Shown here in pieces: positions 7,736 to 15,783 of a stretch of 64,000 nt of DNA. The stretch covers positions 1 through 64,000 of the forward strand of contig JACJXH010000010.1 of NCBI GenBank assembly GCA_020636745.1, read 5' to 3'. This DNA comes from Lentimicrobiaceae bacterium (GTDB lineage: Bacteria > Bacteroidota > Bacteroidia > Bacteroidales > Lentimicrobiaceae). Positions within the stretch are counted from its first letter, which is position 1. Each line of letters begins with the position of its first letter. The notes under the pieces were generated by a model. It was not told the DNA's origin. It saw only the letters and a list, made by a program, of their open reading frames with translations, and searched no databases. The position numbers were made by a program, and so were the translations under genes.

Positions 7736-8401
7736 ATGGAAAAAAAATTGTTTATTATTGTTGGCCTTTTAATAATTGCAACAATAGCATCAATTGTTTT
7801 ATTTTCAGGCGGTTGTTCGAAAGAGAACAAATCATCCACTGAAGCAGAAGTTGTTCAGGATATTTCGTCCTTAAAAGCAGCAAATGCAAATTCCGCCACG
7901 ATTCATATAGAATGTGCTGGTACATGTGAAAACAATGAAAATTGTGGGGCTCGCTGGAATATCCCCTCAGGCATAATTGAATGTACTTGTAGTGGTTGTG
8001 TGATGTCAATTACCAAAGACAATCCTTCTGATCGAAGTACTGCATCCAGATCAGATATGGGAAAAATTGCAGCACACTTTGTTGACTATCTTTATAGAGA
8101 ACATGGCACTCAAAATTACTTAATCACAAACTACAAACAGACATTCTATGATCTGGCGGAGTACATTGAGATTAATTATATTTTGAATGACGATCCGTCA
8201 GAAACTTTCAGCTTAACTTTTCTATCAAAATTTGAATCAACTGATTTAAAGGCACCTCCTCATACAGTCTTGGTTGATTGCCATGGCTCATGTGATACAT
8301 CGGCTGAAAAATGTGTCGAAGTTTATAACACTAACACTGGTGAAGTTTATTGTAAATGTCAAAGTGATAATTGCAAAATGAAAATTGAAGAAGTGAAGTA
8401 A
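7736..8401 (+). CDS. Cysteine-repeat lipoprotein of unknown function
   Basis: A 221-residue protein on the plus strand, starting MEKKLFIIVGLLIIATIASIV, a hydrophobic signal that ends in LFSGGC-S, a lipobox-like site with Cys27. After it come two copies of a cysteine pattern: residues about 58-85, C-x3-C-x5-C-x11-C-x-C-x2-C, and residues about 183-212, C-x3-C-x6-C-x12-C-x-C-x3-C. They share the layout ...EC.G.C......C......G.I.C.C..C.M.I, so they are an internal duplication. The helical middle (residues 95-150) has no cysteines. Because the protein is predicted to be exported, disulphides are more likely than zinc, though metal binding is possible. I do not recognise the family. It stands alone on the opposite strand, inside a cassette-like unit bounded by inverted GTTATGGGC sites. 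Confidence 0.7.
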   Translation: MEKKLFIIVGLLIIATIASIVLFSGGCSKENKSSTEAEVVQDISSLKAANANSATIHIECAGTCENNENCGARWNIPSGIIECTCSGCVMSITKDNPSDRSTASRSDMGKIAAHFVDYLYREHGTQNYLITNYKQTFYDLAEYIEINYILNDDPSETFSLTFLSKFESTDLKAPPHTVLVDCHGSCDTSAEKCVEVYNTNTGEVYCKCQSDNCKMKIEEVK

Positions 8402-8425
8402 ACTACTGATATTTAACAAATAACA

Positions 8426-8555
8426 GCCCATAACAAAAGCAAAATGCAAGCGGGCAGATAGTGCTGATTTAAAGCTAATTACATTTATTAAACATCTTGG
8501 TTTATTGGATGTTTATTGCTTTGAACTGCCCGCCTGAACTTAGCTTTACCCGTTA
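8426..8555 (+). repeat. attC-like imperfect inverted repeat after the cassette gene
   Basis: Starts 24 bases after the lipoprotein stop. The left half reads GCCCATAACAAAAGC then GCGGGCAG at 8450-8457. The right half reads CTGCCCGC at 8526-8533 then TTAGCTTTACCCGTTA ending at 8555. Paired, the arms form a bulged stem with TAAC/GTTA ends, the layout of integron attC recombination sites (outer AAC...GTT boxes, inner complementary arms, variable loop). GTTATGGGC at 7570 would be the matching site on the other side of the gene. The resemblance is by eye and no integron integrase gene is in the window. Confidence 0.4.
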
Positions 8556-8934
8556 CACACTCAATCTTTCCGGGATTAAACATATTTCATTGCTGAAAAG
8601 AATTACCCCGGAGGGGTGAAATGTTTATAGAAAATGTGATGTCAATCCAGGAATCCGACCCCGTTTGGGGTCGTACCTTTTTATCGAAAGATGCATGCTA
8701 TAAATATGCAATTCCTGCAGAATTCGGTTCGGGTCGAACATCCTTGTTTATGTTCTTTTCTTTACACACTCAATCTTTCCGGGATTAAACATATTTCATT
8801 GCCGAAAAGAATTACCCAGGAGGGGTGAAATGTTTATAGAAAATGGGATGACAATCCAGGAATCCGACCCCGTTTGGGGTCGTACCTTTTTATCGAAAGA
8901 TGCATGCTATAAATATGCAATTCCTGCAGAATTC
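8553..8934. repeat. Two direct copies of a 173-bp repeat
   Basis: Copy A is 8553-8725 and copy B 8762-8934, separated by 36 bases, nearly identical. Each begins TTACACACTCAATCTTTCCG and ends CCTGCAGAATTC. Each contains hairpins: ACCCC-GGA-GGGGT (copy A 8605-8617, imperfect in copy B) and CGACCCC-GTTT-GGGGTCG (8656-8673). There is no convincing coding content, so this looks like a short mobile or REP-like element. Confidence 0.85.
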
Positions 8935-9061
8935 ATCCAGGCGGTAAGTTGTAGCAATATACGCGGTTATTTATTTCGATTTTACCTTAAAAATACGCAA
9001 GCTATAGCCCCAACACCGTTATAAAATATTGAGGTGATAGAAGTGCTTCTCAGCTCAGCTG

Positions 9062-9688
9062 TTACTTTCCCTGTTTTTTGCTGTAGCTAAGTGTAATAAA
9101 CGATTTGTTGGGGGTGAGTTCTATTTCTTCCCGGTGGGTGCGGCGCATCGCTTCTGATTGTATATATGCATCAATTTCTTCTTCTTTTACCTGGTGCGAG
9201 ATGGCGGCCAGCTTTTCGAGCGACTTGTATTTTGTTTTTGTAACAAAGGAGGTTTGCTGGTTTCGCTGAATCACAATGAACAATGTGCCTTTTTCGCTTA
9301 ATGTTCTAATAATTTTTTTTAACGCCATGATGGGTTGCGTGTATTCAAGCACAAGCCCGATAAAAAACAGGTCAACATTGCCGATGTTTAATTCGTCGTG
9401 CAGTATATCAGCTTTTATAATTTCAAGACCTTTCATTTGGTTTCCAAATTTTTCATGGGTCTTTTTCAGGTATTCAGGGTTGATGTCGATGGCATAAACA
9501 CGTTGGGTCAGGTCAGATTTTACATGTTCCAGCCCGTTGCCGGTTGAACAGCCCAGCAATGCAAAGCTTCGGGGCAAATACCTGTCAAGGGCATCGTGTA
9601 TCAGTTTATTTAATACCTGGGCCTGTCCAATTTCAGTCATATGGTTTTCATAATCGTCGGGCAATATTTCTAACCAGGGATTGTCCAT
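9062..9688 (-). CDS. Class I SAM-dependent methyltransferase
   Basis: A 208-residue protein. The start at 9688 (MDNPWLEILPDDYENHM) was chosen because this opening is typical of the family, while the longer frame overlaps another gene remnant. The SAM-binding Rossmann fold is visible: motif I FALLGCSTGNGLEH near residue 54, the acidic VYAIDINPEYL, KADILHDE, and VDLFFIGLVLEY. The sequence GCSTGNG is a slightly altered form of the usual GxGxG. The substrate is not deducible. Small methyltransferases of this opening are often annotated only at family level. Downstream lie 173-bp repeats, upstream a truncated gene and the transposase cluster, so it is the survivor of a rearranged neighbourhood. 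Confidence 0.8.
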   Translation of the reverse strand: MDNPWLEILPDDYENHMTEIGQAQVLNKLIHDALDRYLPRSFALLGCSTGNGLEHVKSDLTQRVYAIDINPEYLKKTHEKFGNQMKGLEIIKADILHDELNIGNVDLFFIGLVLEYTQPIMALKKIIRTLSEKGTLFIVIQRNQQTSFVTKTKYKSLEKLAAISHQVKEEEIDAYIQSEAMRRTHREEIELTPNKSFITLSYSKKQGK

Positions 9689-9785
9689 TATTTTTAGTTG
9701 GGTTTTATTATAACTGATAAGTGCACCACAGATACGGGTAAGGCTGGTGACCGGGTCAGCAAAGTTAAATGATAAGTTTATACTT

Positions 9786-9984
9786 TTACATGGTTTCATA
9801 TAATTCGCCATAGGCCTGGAAGTCATGGGCTTTGTTAAAATTTATTATGTTGAGTTTGTTCTTCAGGAAAAGTATCCGGTACAGCTGCTCAATGCGGTGT
9901 GCATCGTTTCTCAGTCCGGCGTCTTGCCCGTTTATTTGTAGAATGTTTTTAAATGCCTCCTGTGTTGCTCGTTTTTTGTATTTG
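9786..9984 (-). pseudogene. C-terminal remnant of an unknown gene
   Basis: A minus-strand frame without a start reads about 66 codons to a stop at 9786-9788, ending NFNKAHDFQAYGELYETM. The composition is ordinary protein-like (charged helices such as NDAHRIEQLYRILFLKNKL). Its 5' side is cut exactly where the transposon-derived repeats begin (first GGCTAAAGCC at 9988), and no matching front half is found at the far end near 11345. It is probably the tail of a gene that was upstream of the methyltransferase and was lost through repeat insertion or deletion. I do not recognise the family. Confidence 0.4.
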
Positions 9985-9987
9985 TTT

Positions 9988-10475
9988 GGCTAAAGCCACT
10001 GTGTGTTACTTTTATTTAATAAATGGGCTGAAGCCCATTCCAAATCATTTGAATTTAATTTATGGAATGGACTCCTCCCACTTTTAATCATTTGAACATT
10101 ATCGGGTAGTGGCATCCGATTCTTTGTGCTCCACACAAAATGAATATACACTTTTACAAAAGACATGTTATCTGTTTTTTTGGCTAAAGCCACTGTGTGC
10201 TAATTTTATTTAATAAATGGGCTGAAGCCCATTCCAAATCATTTGAATTGATTTTATTGAATGGGGAAACCCAATTTTTAATCATTTGATATTTATTTAT
10301 TGAATTCGAATCGCCCATTTCCAAATCATTTGAATTGATTTTATGGAACAGGGAATCTCCCTTTTTTAATTATTTGAATTGATTTATGGAAGGGGGCATT
10401 TTTATTCAATGAAATGCCTCCAGCTTTAGCTGGAGGACTATTAATTTCAAAAAGAATCTGGCTTTAGCCAAACCC
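9988..10475. repeat. Transposon-derived repeat units 1 and 2 (right-end side)
   Basis: Unit 1 starts at GGCTAAAGCC (9988-9997), carries the hairpin AATGGGCT-GA-AGCCCATT (10022-10039) and ends with the first 24 codons of a tnpA gene (start codon at 10166, minus). Unit 2 starts at 10182, has the same hairpin at 10216-10233 and then shorter sub-repeats of TCATTTGAATTGATTTTAT, followed by the hairpin CCTCCAGCT-TT-AGCTGGAGG at 10417-10436 and GGCTTTAGCC at 10460-10469. The latter is the reverse complement of GGCTAAAGCC, so these are probable ends of the element that contains the intact tnpA at 10476. Confidence 0.75.
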
Positions 10476-10913
10476 TTAATCTTTGAATTTCTGAAAATTA
10501 TATTTGTTTATAAAATCATCATATTCTTGCTGAAATGTTTTTTGTTTGTGGTGCTCTTCCTGATTTTTAATATAATTCCTTACCTTATCCAACACTGATT
10601 CCGAAACCGAAATAGCAAAATATTCATCCTGCCATTCAAATTTCTGTTTCGTTAAGTTATGTTTGTTAATCCAAAAAGAAGACTCACCCTTAATTAATTG
10701 CATGATTTTTTGAATAGTCTGGTCTGCACCGAGAGAAACAAGACAATGGCAATGGTTGTTGTGTCCGTTAATGAAATCAATATAAATGCCCTTTTCTTTT
10801 GCATTTTCCCTGATATGTTTCCAAACATTAATACGCAAGTCAACATTATCGAGTAATGGCACCCGATTCTTTGTGCTCCACACAAAATGAATATACACTT
10901 TTACAAAAGACAT
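10476..10913 (-). CDS. tnpA: IS200/IS605-like transposase TnpA (Y1 HUH)
   Basis: A 145-residue complete Y1 transposase starting MSFVKVYIHFVWSTKNRVPL. The HUH motif is His54-Cys-His56 (NNHCHCLVSL), the catalytic tyrosine is Tyr114 (VRNYIKNQEEHHK), and the length fits IS200-type TnpA. This enzyme moves single-stranded DNA by recognising subterminal hairpins, here most likely AATGGGCTGAAGCCCATT and CCTCCAGCTTTAGCTGGAGG on either side. No tnpB accompanies it. It is surrounded by at least three units that keep only the first 24 codons of the gene. The protein seems intact and possibly active. The other Y1 protein in the window (314-925) is of a different subgroup. Confidence 0.9.
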   Translation of the reverse strand: MSFVKVYIHFVWSTKNRVPLLDNVDLRINVWKHIRENAKEKGIYIDFINGHNNHCHCLVSLGADQTIQKIMQLIKGESSFWINKHNLTKQKFEWQDEYFAISVSESVLDKVRNYIKNQEEHHKQKTFQQEYDDFINKYNFQKFKD

Positions 10914-10929
10914 GTTATCTGTTTTTTTG

Positions 10930-11345
10930 GGCTAAAGCCACTGTGTGCTACTTTTATTTAATAAATGGGCTGAAGCCCATTCCAAATCATTTGAATTGAT
11001 TTTATGCAATGGGAGCCTCTCATTTCCAATTCATTTGAATTGATTTCATGGAATGGGGAAACCCAATTTTTAATCATTTGAACATTATCGGGTAATGGCA
11101 CCCGATTCTTTGTGCTCCACACAAAATGAATATACACTTTTACAAAAGACATGTTATCTGTTTTGTTTGGCTAAAGCCACTGTGTGTTACTTTTATTTAA
11201 TAAATGGGCTGAAGCCCATTCCAAATCATTTGAATTTTAATTTATGGAATGGACTCCTCCCACTTTTAATCATTTGAACATTATCGGGTAACGGCACCCG
11301 ATTCTTTGTGTTCCACACAAAATGAATATACTCTTTTACAATAGC
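10930..11345. repeat. Transposon-derived repeat units 3 and 4 (5' side of tnpA)
   Basis: Unit 3 starts at GGCTAAAGCC (10930-10939), has AATGGGCT-GA-AGCCCATT at 10964-10981, sub-repeats, and a tnpA start fragment (ATG near 11150, minus). Unit 4 starts at 11169, has the hairpin at 11203-11220 and another start fragment whose ATG is lost near 11342 (EYIHFVWNTKNRVPLPDNV). Each fragment matches the intact gene through about codon 24 and then stops at the same point, so the units look like internally deleted copies of one element arranged in tandem. Confidence 0.75.
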
Positions 11346-11385
11346 TCCCAGCCCCGTCTTTACCTGTATTCTTATCAAGTGGTTA

Positions 11386-13560
11386 TTAGTGCAAATCAAA
11401 CCGGTCGGCATTCATCACTTTTACCCAGGCTTTTACGAAGTCGTGCACGAATTTTTCCTGATTGTCGTCCTGTGCATAAACCTCGGTATACGATCGCAGA
11501 ATGGAATTGGAGCCCAAAACCAGGTCAACCCTGGTGGCTGTCCATCTGGTTTTTCCGGTTTTTCTTTCCACAATATGGTAAAGATTTTCGGAAACCGGTT
11601 TCCATGCGTAATTCATATCGGTAAGGTTTACAAAAAAGTCGTTGCTTAAAATGCCTTCTCTGTCGGTAAAAACGCCATGTTTGCTGCCGCCGTGGTTTGT
11701 GCCCAAAACGCGCATTCCGCCAATCAGAACCACCATTTCAGGTGCTGTAAGCCCCATTAGCTGGGTTCTGTCGAGGAGCATTTCTTCAGGGCTAACGGCA
11801 TAATGTTTCTTTTGCCAGTTTCTGTATCCGTCGTGCAAAGGTTCAAGTACATCAAATGATTCGGCGTCGGTCATGCCGGCAGTGGCATCTCCTCTGCCCG
11901 GGGTGAAAGGTACCTCGATATGAAAGCCAGCATCATGAGCCGCTTCTTCGATGGCGGCGCTTCCGCCTAAAACAATTAAATCGGCGAGGCTGACTTTTTT
12001 GGGCAGTTTCGCCTGAATTTCAGAAAGTTTGTCAAGAACCCTGTCCAGACGTTGAGGTTCATTGCCTTCCCAGTCTTTTTGCGGAGTCAGCCGTATTCTG
12101 GCGCCATTGGCCCCGCCTCTGAAATCGGAGCATCTGAAAGTGCGGGCACTGTCCCAGGCTGTATTGATTAGTTCGGCCCGAGTAAGGCCGCAATTGAGCA
12201 GCTGAACTTTTAAATCTTTTATTTCCTTGTCGGAAAGGATGTAGTTGACAGAAGGCACAGGGTCTTGCCAGATTAAATCCACGTCAGGGACATCAGCTCC
12301 GAGATAACGGCTTTTGGGGCCTAAATCGCGATGGGTGAGTTTGAACCAGGCTTTGGCAAAAACCTCAGAGAACAGGGCAGGGTCATGATAAAAGCGTTCA
12401 GATATTTTTCTGTATGCAGGGTCTGTCTTCAAGGCCATATCTGCATCGGTCATGATGGGGTTTCTGCGCACACCCGGCACGTGAGCGTCAAAAGGCATGT
12501 CTTCTTCCCTGATGTTGATGGGTTCCCATTGCCATGCTCCTGCGGGGCTCTTTTTCAATTCCCAGTCGTAAGTGAACAATAGATAAAAATAAGAATGATC
12601 CCATTTGTCGGGGTGGGTAGTCCAGGCACCTTCAATGCCACTGGTGACTGTGTCTTCGGCATTGCCTTTCCCTTTTGGATTTTTCCAGCCGAATCCCTGT
12701 TCATGCGGTTCAGCAGCTTCGGGGTTTGGCCCCAGTAGCGAAGCATCGCCGTTACCGTGGGTTTTGCCCACAGTGTGGCCGCCGGCAGTGAGGGCAACGG
12801 TTTCTTCGTCGTTCATGGCCATTCTTTTGAAAGTAACCCGCATGGCCCGGGCTGTTTTCAGGGGGTCGGGCTGACCGTCAACTCCTTCAGGATTTACATA
12901 AATCAGTCCCATCTGAACAGCGGCCAAAGGGCTTTCAAGGGATTCTTCATCTGCTGAATCGGCATACCTGTCTTTGCCGAGCCATTCTTTTTCGGCACCC
13001 CAGAAAATGTCTTTTTCAGGATGCCAGATATCTTCGCGTCCACCGCCAAATCCAAATGTTTTAAACCCCATGGATTCATAAGCCATATTTCCGGCAAGAA
13101 TCATCAAATCGGCCCACGAAATGCTTTTGCCGTATTTCTTCTTAATGGGCCATAACAGGCGGCGGGCCTTGTCGAGGTTTACATTGTCGGGCCAGCTGTT
13201 GAGCGGGGCAAAGCGCTGATTGCCGGTGTTGCTGCCACCGCGGCCATCTGCTATGCGGTATGTGCCGGCGCTGTGCCAGGCCATTCTGATCATTAATCCG
13301 CCATAATGGCCACTGTCTGCCGGCCACCATTCCTGACTGTCCGTCATTAATTTTTTGAGATCATTTTTTAATGCTTCCAAATCCAGCTTTTTAAATGCTT
13401 CGCGATAATTAAAATCTTCGCCATATGGATTTGTTTTGTTGTCGTGCTGATGCAGGATGTCAGTATTGAGCGCATGGGGCCACCAGCTCATCACGGAGCT
13501 GTTGAGGTTGGTATGGGCGCCGTGCATCACCGGGCATTTGCCTTTTTCTGAAGGGTTCAT
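11386..13560 (-). CDS. katG: Catalase-peroxidase KatG
   Basis: A 724-residue bifunctional haem enzyme that destroys hydrogen peroxide. The distal site Arg92-Trp95-His96 is in MIRMAWHSAGTYR. The Tyr of LIYVNPEGV and the Met of FKRMAMNDEE complete the Met-Tyr-Trp crosslink needed for catalase activity. The proximal haem histidine is in LTAGGHTVGKTHG. The second, haem-less half-domain is present, so the length is normal for the family. No signal peptide, so it is cytoplasmic. The gene is on its own, with transposon repeats right after its stop and the AbgT transporter gene 300 bases upstream. No OxyR or other regulator gene is adjacent. Confidence 0.98.
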   Translation of the reverse strand: MNPSEKGKCPVMHGAHTNLNSSVMSWWPHALNTDILHQHDNKTNPYGEDFNYREAFKKLDLEALKNDLKKLMTDSQEWWPADSGHYGGLMIRMAWHSAGTYRIADGRGGSNTGNQRFAPLNSWPDNVNLDKARRLLWPIKKKYGKSISWADLMILAGNMAYESMGFKTFGFGGGREDIWHPEKDIFWGAEKEWLGKDRYADSADEESLESPLAAVQMGLIYVNPEGVDGQPDPLKTARAMRVTFKRMAMNDEETVALTAGGHTVGKTHGNGDASLLGPNPEAAEPHEQGFGWKNPKGKGNAEDTVTSGIEGAWTTHPDKWDHSYFYLLFTYDWELKKSPAGAWQWEPINIREEDMPFDAHVPGVRRNPIMTDADMALKTDPAYRKISERFYHDPALFSEVFAKAWFKLTHRDLGPKSRYLGADVPDVDLIWQDPVPSVNYILSDKEIKDLKVQLLNCGLTRAELINTAWDSARTFRCSDFRGGANGARIRLTPQKDWEGNEPQRLDRVLDKLSEIQAKLPKKVSLADLIVLGGSAAIEEAAHDAGFHIEVPFTPGRGDATAGMTDAESFDVLEPLHDGYRNWQKKHYAVSPEEMLLDRTQLMGLTAPEMVVLIGGMRVLGTNHGGSKHGVFTDREGILSNDFFVNLTDMNYAWKPVSENLYHIVERKTGKTRWTATRVDLVLGSNSILRSYTEVYAQDDNQEKFVHDFVKAWVKVMNADRFDLH

Positions 13561-13862
13561 TTTGTTTGCTTTTACAAGGTGAACGCTAAAGTTAGTGTTT
13601 TTTTTGACATAATCCTTATTGCTAAGGGTTTCAGATTCAATGAGGTGGCAGACTTGCCGGTGCAGCTGTAGGGTAGTGGTTGTAAGCTGCTGATAGCCCT
13701 GCGCTTTGGGCCATATGGCAAAGGCAGGCCGTAGCCATTTGTGCTGTAAATGATATTTGTGTAAGCAACATCCTGCGGAAACAAGGCCGCTTGTTCAATG
13801 TCTTTGCGCTGGGTTTGCCTCAGGAGGTGTTGCGGAATACACCGGGCGGTATTTCAGACTTT
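13561..13862. other. Gap between abgT-family gene and katG
   Basis: About 300 bases that must carry the katG promoter and the end of the transporter transcript. No hairpin with a T-run, no repeat and no convincing gene was seen. A 70-codon minus-strand frame inside it has neither a signal nor recognisable family features. Confidence 0.5.
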
Positions 13863-15383
13863 TTATTTTACATAATAAAGACCGGCATCGGGGCCTAAGG
13901 GCAATCCTGCTAAAATCCACCCAATCAATAATATGGTCCACGCTATAAAAAACATAACGGAATACGGCAACATGGTTGCGATTAAGGTACCGAGCCCTGC
14001 TTTGGCATCGTATTTTTGGTAATACACAATGATGAGGGCGAAGAAACTCATCATGGGCGAAATAACATTGGTTATGCTGTCGCCGATGCGGAAAACAGCC
14101 TGCGACAATTCGGGAGAATAGCCCAGCAACATAAACATCGGAATAAAAACAGGGCCCATAATTGCCCATTTGGCTGAGGCACTTCCCATAAACAGGTTGA
14201 TGATGCCGCTGAAAACCACAAAAAGAATAACCAGTGGAATAAGCCCTATATCAGTGGTTTGAAGGAAACCGGCTCCTTTTATAGCTAAAATAAGCCCCAG
14301 GTTGCTCCATTTGAACCAGGCTACAAACTGTGCGGCAAAGAAAACCAGCACCAGGAATGAAACCAGACTTTTAAAACTGCTGCTCATTCCGTTAATTACA
14401 TCCTCATGTTTTTGGAAGGTTTTGGTGATGTAGCCAAAAACAATACCACAACTGGCTGCCACTATAAAAAGCACGGCAATAAAACCTTTGAGCAGGGGAG
14501 AGTGCAATACCGAATTGTCTGCGCCCCTTAAGAAACCGTGGTCAGGAATTAAACCTGCCGCAAATATGGCCATCCAGCCCAAAAAAACAACCAATACCCA
14601 ACGCAGGCCTTTTTTCTCAACCGGTGATATTGGGTTAACAGGCTCTGATACAACGTTTCCGCTGTACTTTCCCAGGTGGGGCTCAACCCATGCATGGGTA
14701 ACCCACGTGCCTGCAATGGTCACAACAAAGGTAGAGACTGCCATAAAATAGTAGTTGGAGGTTGGCATGACATAATACTCCGGATCAATAATCCGCGCAG
14801 CCTCGGTTGAAAGACCTGCCAGCAATGGATCGATGGTGCCGATGATCAGATTGGCACTGAATCCGCCGCTAACACCGGCAAAGGCAGCTGACATGCCCGC
14901 AACAGGATGACGGCCCAACGAATGAAAAATAACCCCTGCCATTGGAATGATGAGCAGATAACCGAGGTCGGATGCCGCGTTAGACATAATGCCTGCGAAC
15001 ACCACAATAAATGTTACCCACTTTCCGGGAGCCTTCAGCAGTAAGGCATTGATGGCTGTTTTGATTAATCCGCTGCTCTCCGAAATGCCAATTCCCAACA
15101 ATGCCACCATCACAATGCCGAGTGGCGCAAAACCGGTGTAATTGTCAACCATTTCGAGCAGGATGCGGTGCAAGCCTTCAACCGACAGGAGATTGATTAC
15201 CCTGATGGTTTCTCCCGTGGCAGGATTTGCTCCCTGCCAACCCAGCCAATGGCCGATAGCTGAAACCACCAGCGTGATGATGGCGAAAATGCCAAATAAT
15301 GCGGCCGGATGCGGAAGTGCATTGCCCCCTTTTTCAACAATGGTGATAAATCTGTTTAGTGCCTTTTTAAAAAATTGTTTCAT
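13863..15383 (-). CDS. AbgT-family transporter
   Basis: A 506-residue inner-membrane protein with about 12 hydrophobic segments. Recognisable AbgT family features are the opening RFITIVEKGGNALPHPAALF, the region APLGIVMVALLGIGISESSGLI, MSNAASDLGYLLIIPM, and GGFSANLIIGTIDPLLAGLS. The family includes E. coli AbgT, which takes up p-aminobenzoyl-glutamate, and Alcanivorax and Neisseria members that expel sulphonamides. Both imply folate-related compounds. The late motif MGSASAKWAIMGPVFIPMFM is also conserved. It is a lone gene, with no abgA/abgB hydrolase beside it, so the physiological substrate is open. Confidence 0.93.
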   Translation of the reverse strand: MKQFFKKALNRFITIVEKGGNALPHPAALFGIFAIITLVVSAIGHWLGWQGANPATGETIRVINLLSVEGLHRILLEMVDNYTGFAPLGIVMVALLGIGISESSGLIKTAINALLLKAPGKWVTFIVVFAGIMSNAASDLGYLLIIPMAGVIFHSLGRHPVAGMSAAFAGVSGGFSANLIIGTIDPLLAGLSTEAARIIDPEYYVMPTSNYYFMAVSTFVVTIAGTWVTHAWVEPHLGKYSGNVVSEPVNPISPVEKKGLRWVLVVFLGWMAIFAAGLIPDHGFLRGADNSVLHSPLLKGFIAVLFIVAASCGIVFGYITKTFQKHEDVINGMSSSFKSLVSFLVLVFFAAQFVAWFKWSNLGLILAIKGAGFLQTTDIGLIPLVILFVVFSGIINLFMGSASAKWAIMGPVFIPMFMLLGYSPELSQAVFRIGDSITNVISPMMSFFALIIVYYQKYDAKAGLGTLIATMLPYSVMFFIAWTILLIGWILAGLPLGPDAGLYYVK

Positions 15384-15522
15384 TAATGAGAAATGCTGTT
15401 TAGTTACATGTTAGTGAACAGCATTCAGGCCTGTTTTGTTTTCATTTTCTATGAGGCAGCCATATATTTCATGTTTTCACCACAGCCATTGCCATGGTCT
15501 TTATTGTCGTTTACAGCCGGTG

Positions 15523-15783
15523 TTATTTTTTCAGTTTGTCAGCTGTGATTACCCTAAAGGTGTTTGAATTGATGGTTAATCTGATGTTACGCTCTGCATT
15601 CGAAATGTAATAATTCTTGCCTTTTCTGAGAATGAGCTTTTCGTCGGTCTCTTTCAAAATATCAGCAATCAGGTTTTCTATCTGTTCATTCGAGCCATGT
15701 AAGCCCAGCTTTTTGTTTATCCTGTTATAAACAAGCGCAGTGTAACACACCCGTGCTGTCATGATTTGTTTAAGTGTGGTCAT
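15523..15783 (-). CDS. DUF3781-family small protein
   Basis: An 86-residue soluble protein. I start it at 15783 (MTTLKQIMTARVCY) because the ATG overlaps the TGA of the upstream gene (shared ATGA), a sign of translational coupling. The end GKNYYISNAERNIRLTINSNTF matches what I recall of DUF3781, a small family of unknown function found in Bacteroidota and Firmicutes. Nothing suggests export. It and the SAP/DUF6434 protein form a two-gene unit that also occurs together elsewhere as far as I recall, so they may act together. Confidence 0.7.
   Translation of the reverse strand: MTTLKQIMTARVCYTALVYNRINKKLGLHGSNEQIENLIADILKETDEKLILRKGKNYYISNAERNIRLTINSNTFRVITADKLKK

Noticed and set aside
7480..7839. 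Minus-strand 119-codon frame
   Set aside because: It overlaps the start of the plus-strand lipoprotein and shows no family feature.
8830..9024. 64-codon plus-strand frame in the second 173-bp repeat
   Set aside because: It is made of the repeat itself. The first copy does not keep the frame.
9988..11345. CRISPR array
   Set aside because: Units are long (190-240 bp), few, irregular and contain tnpA fragments, so this is a transposon-derived repeat cluster. No spacer array was seen in the window.
13572..13784. 70-codon minus-strand frame between katG and the transporter
   Set aside because: No signal, no membrane segment, no recognisable motif and an unlikely composition, so treated as chance.
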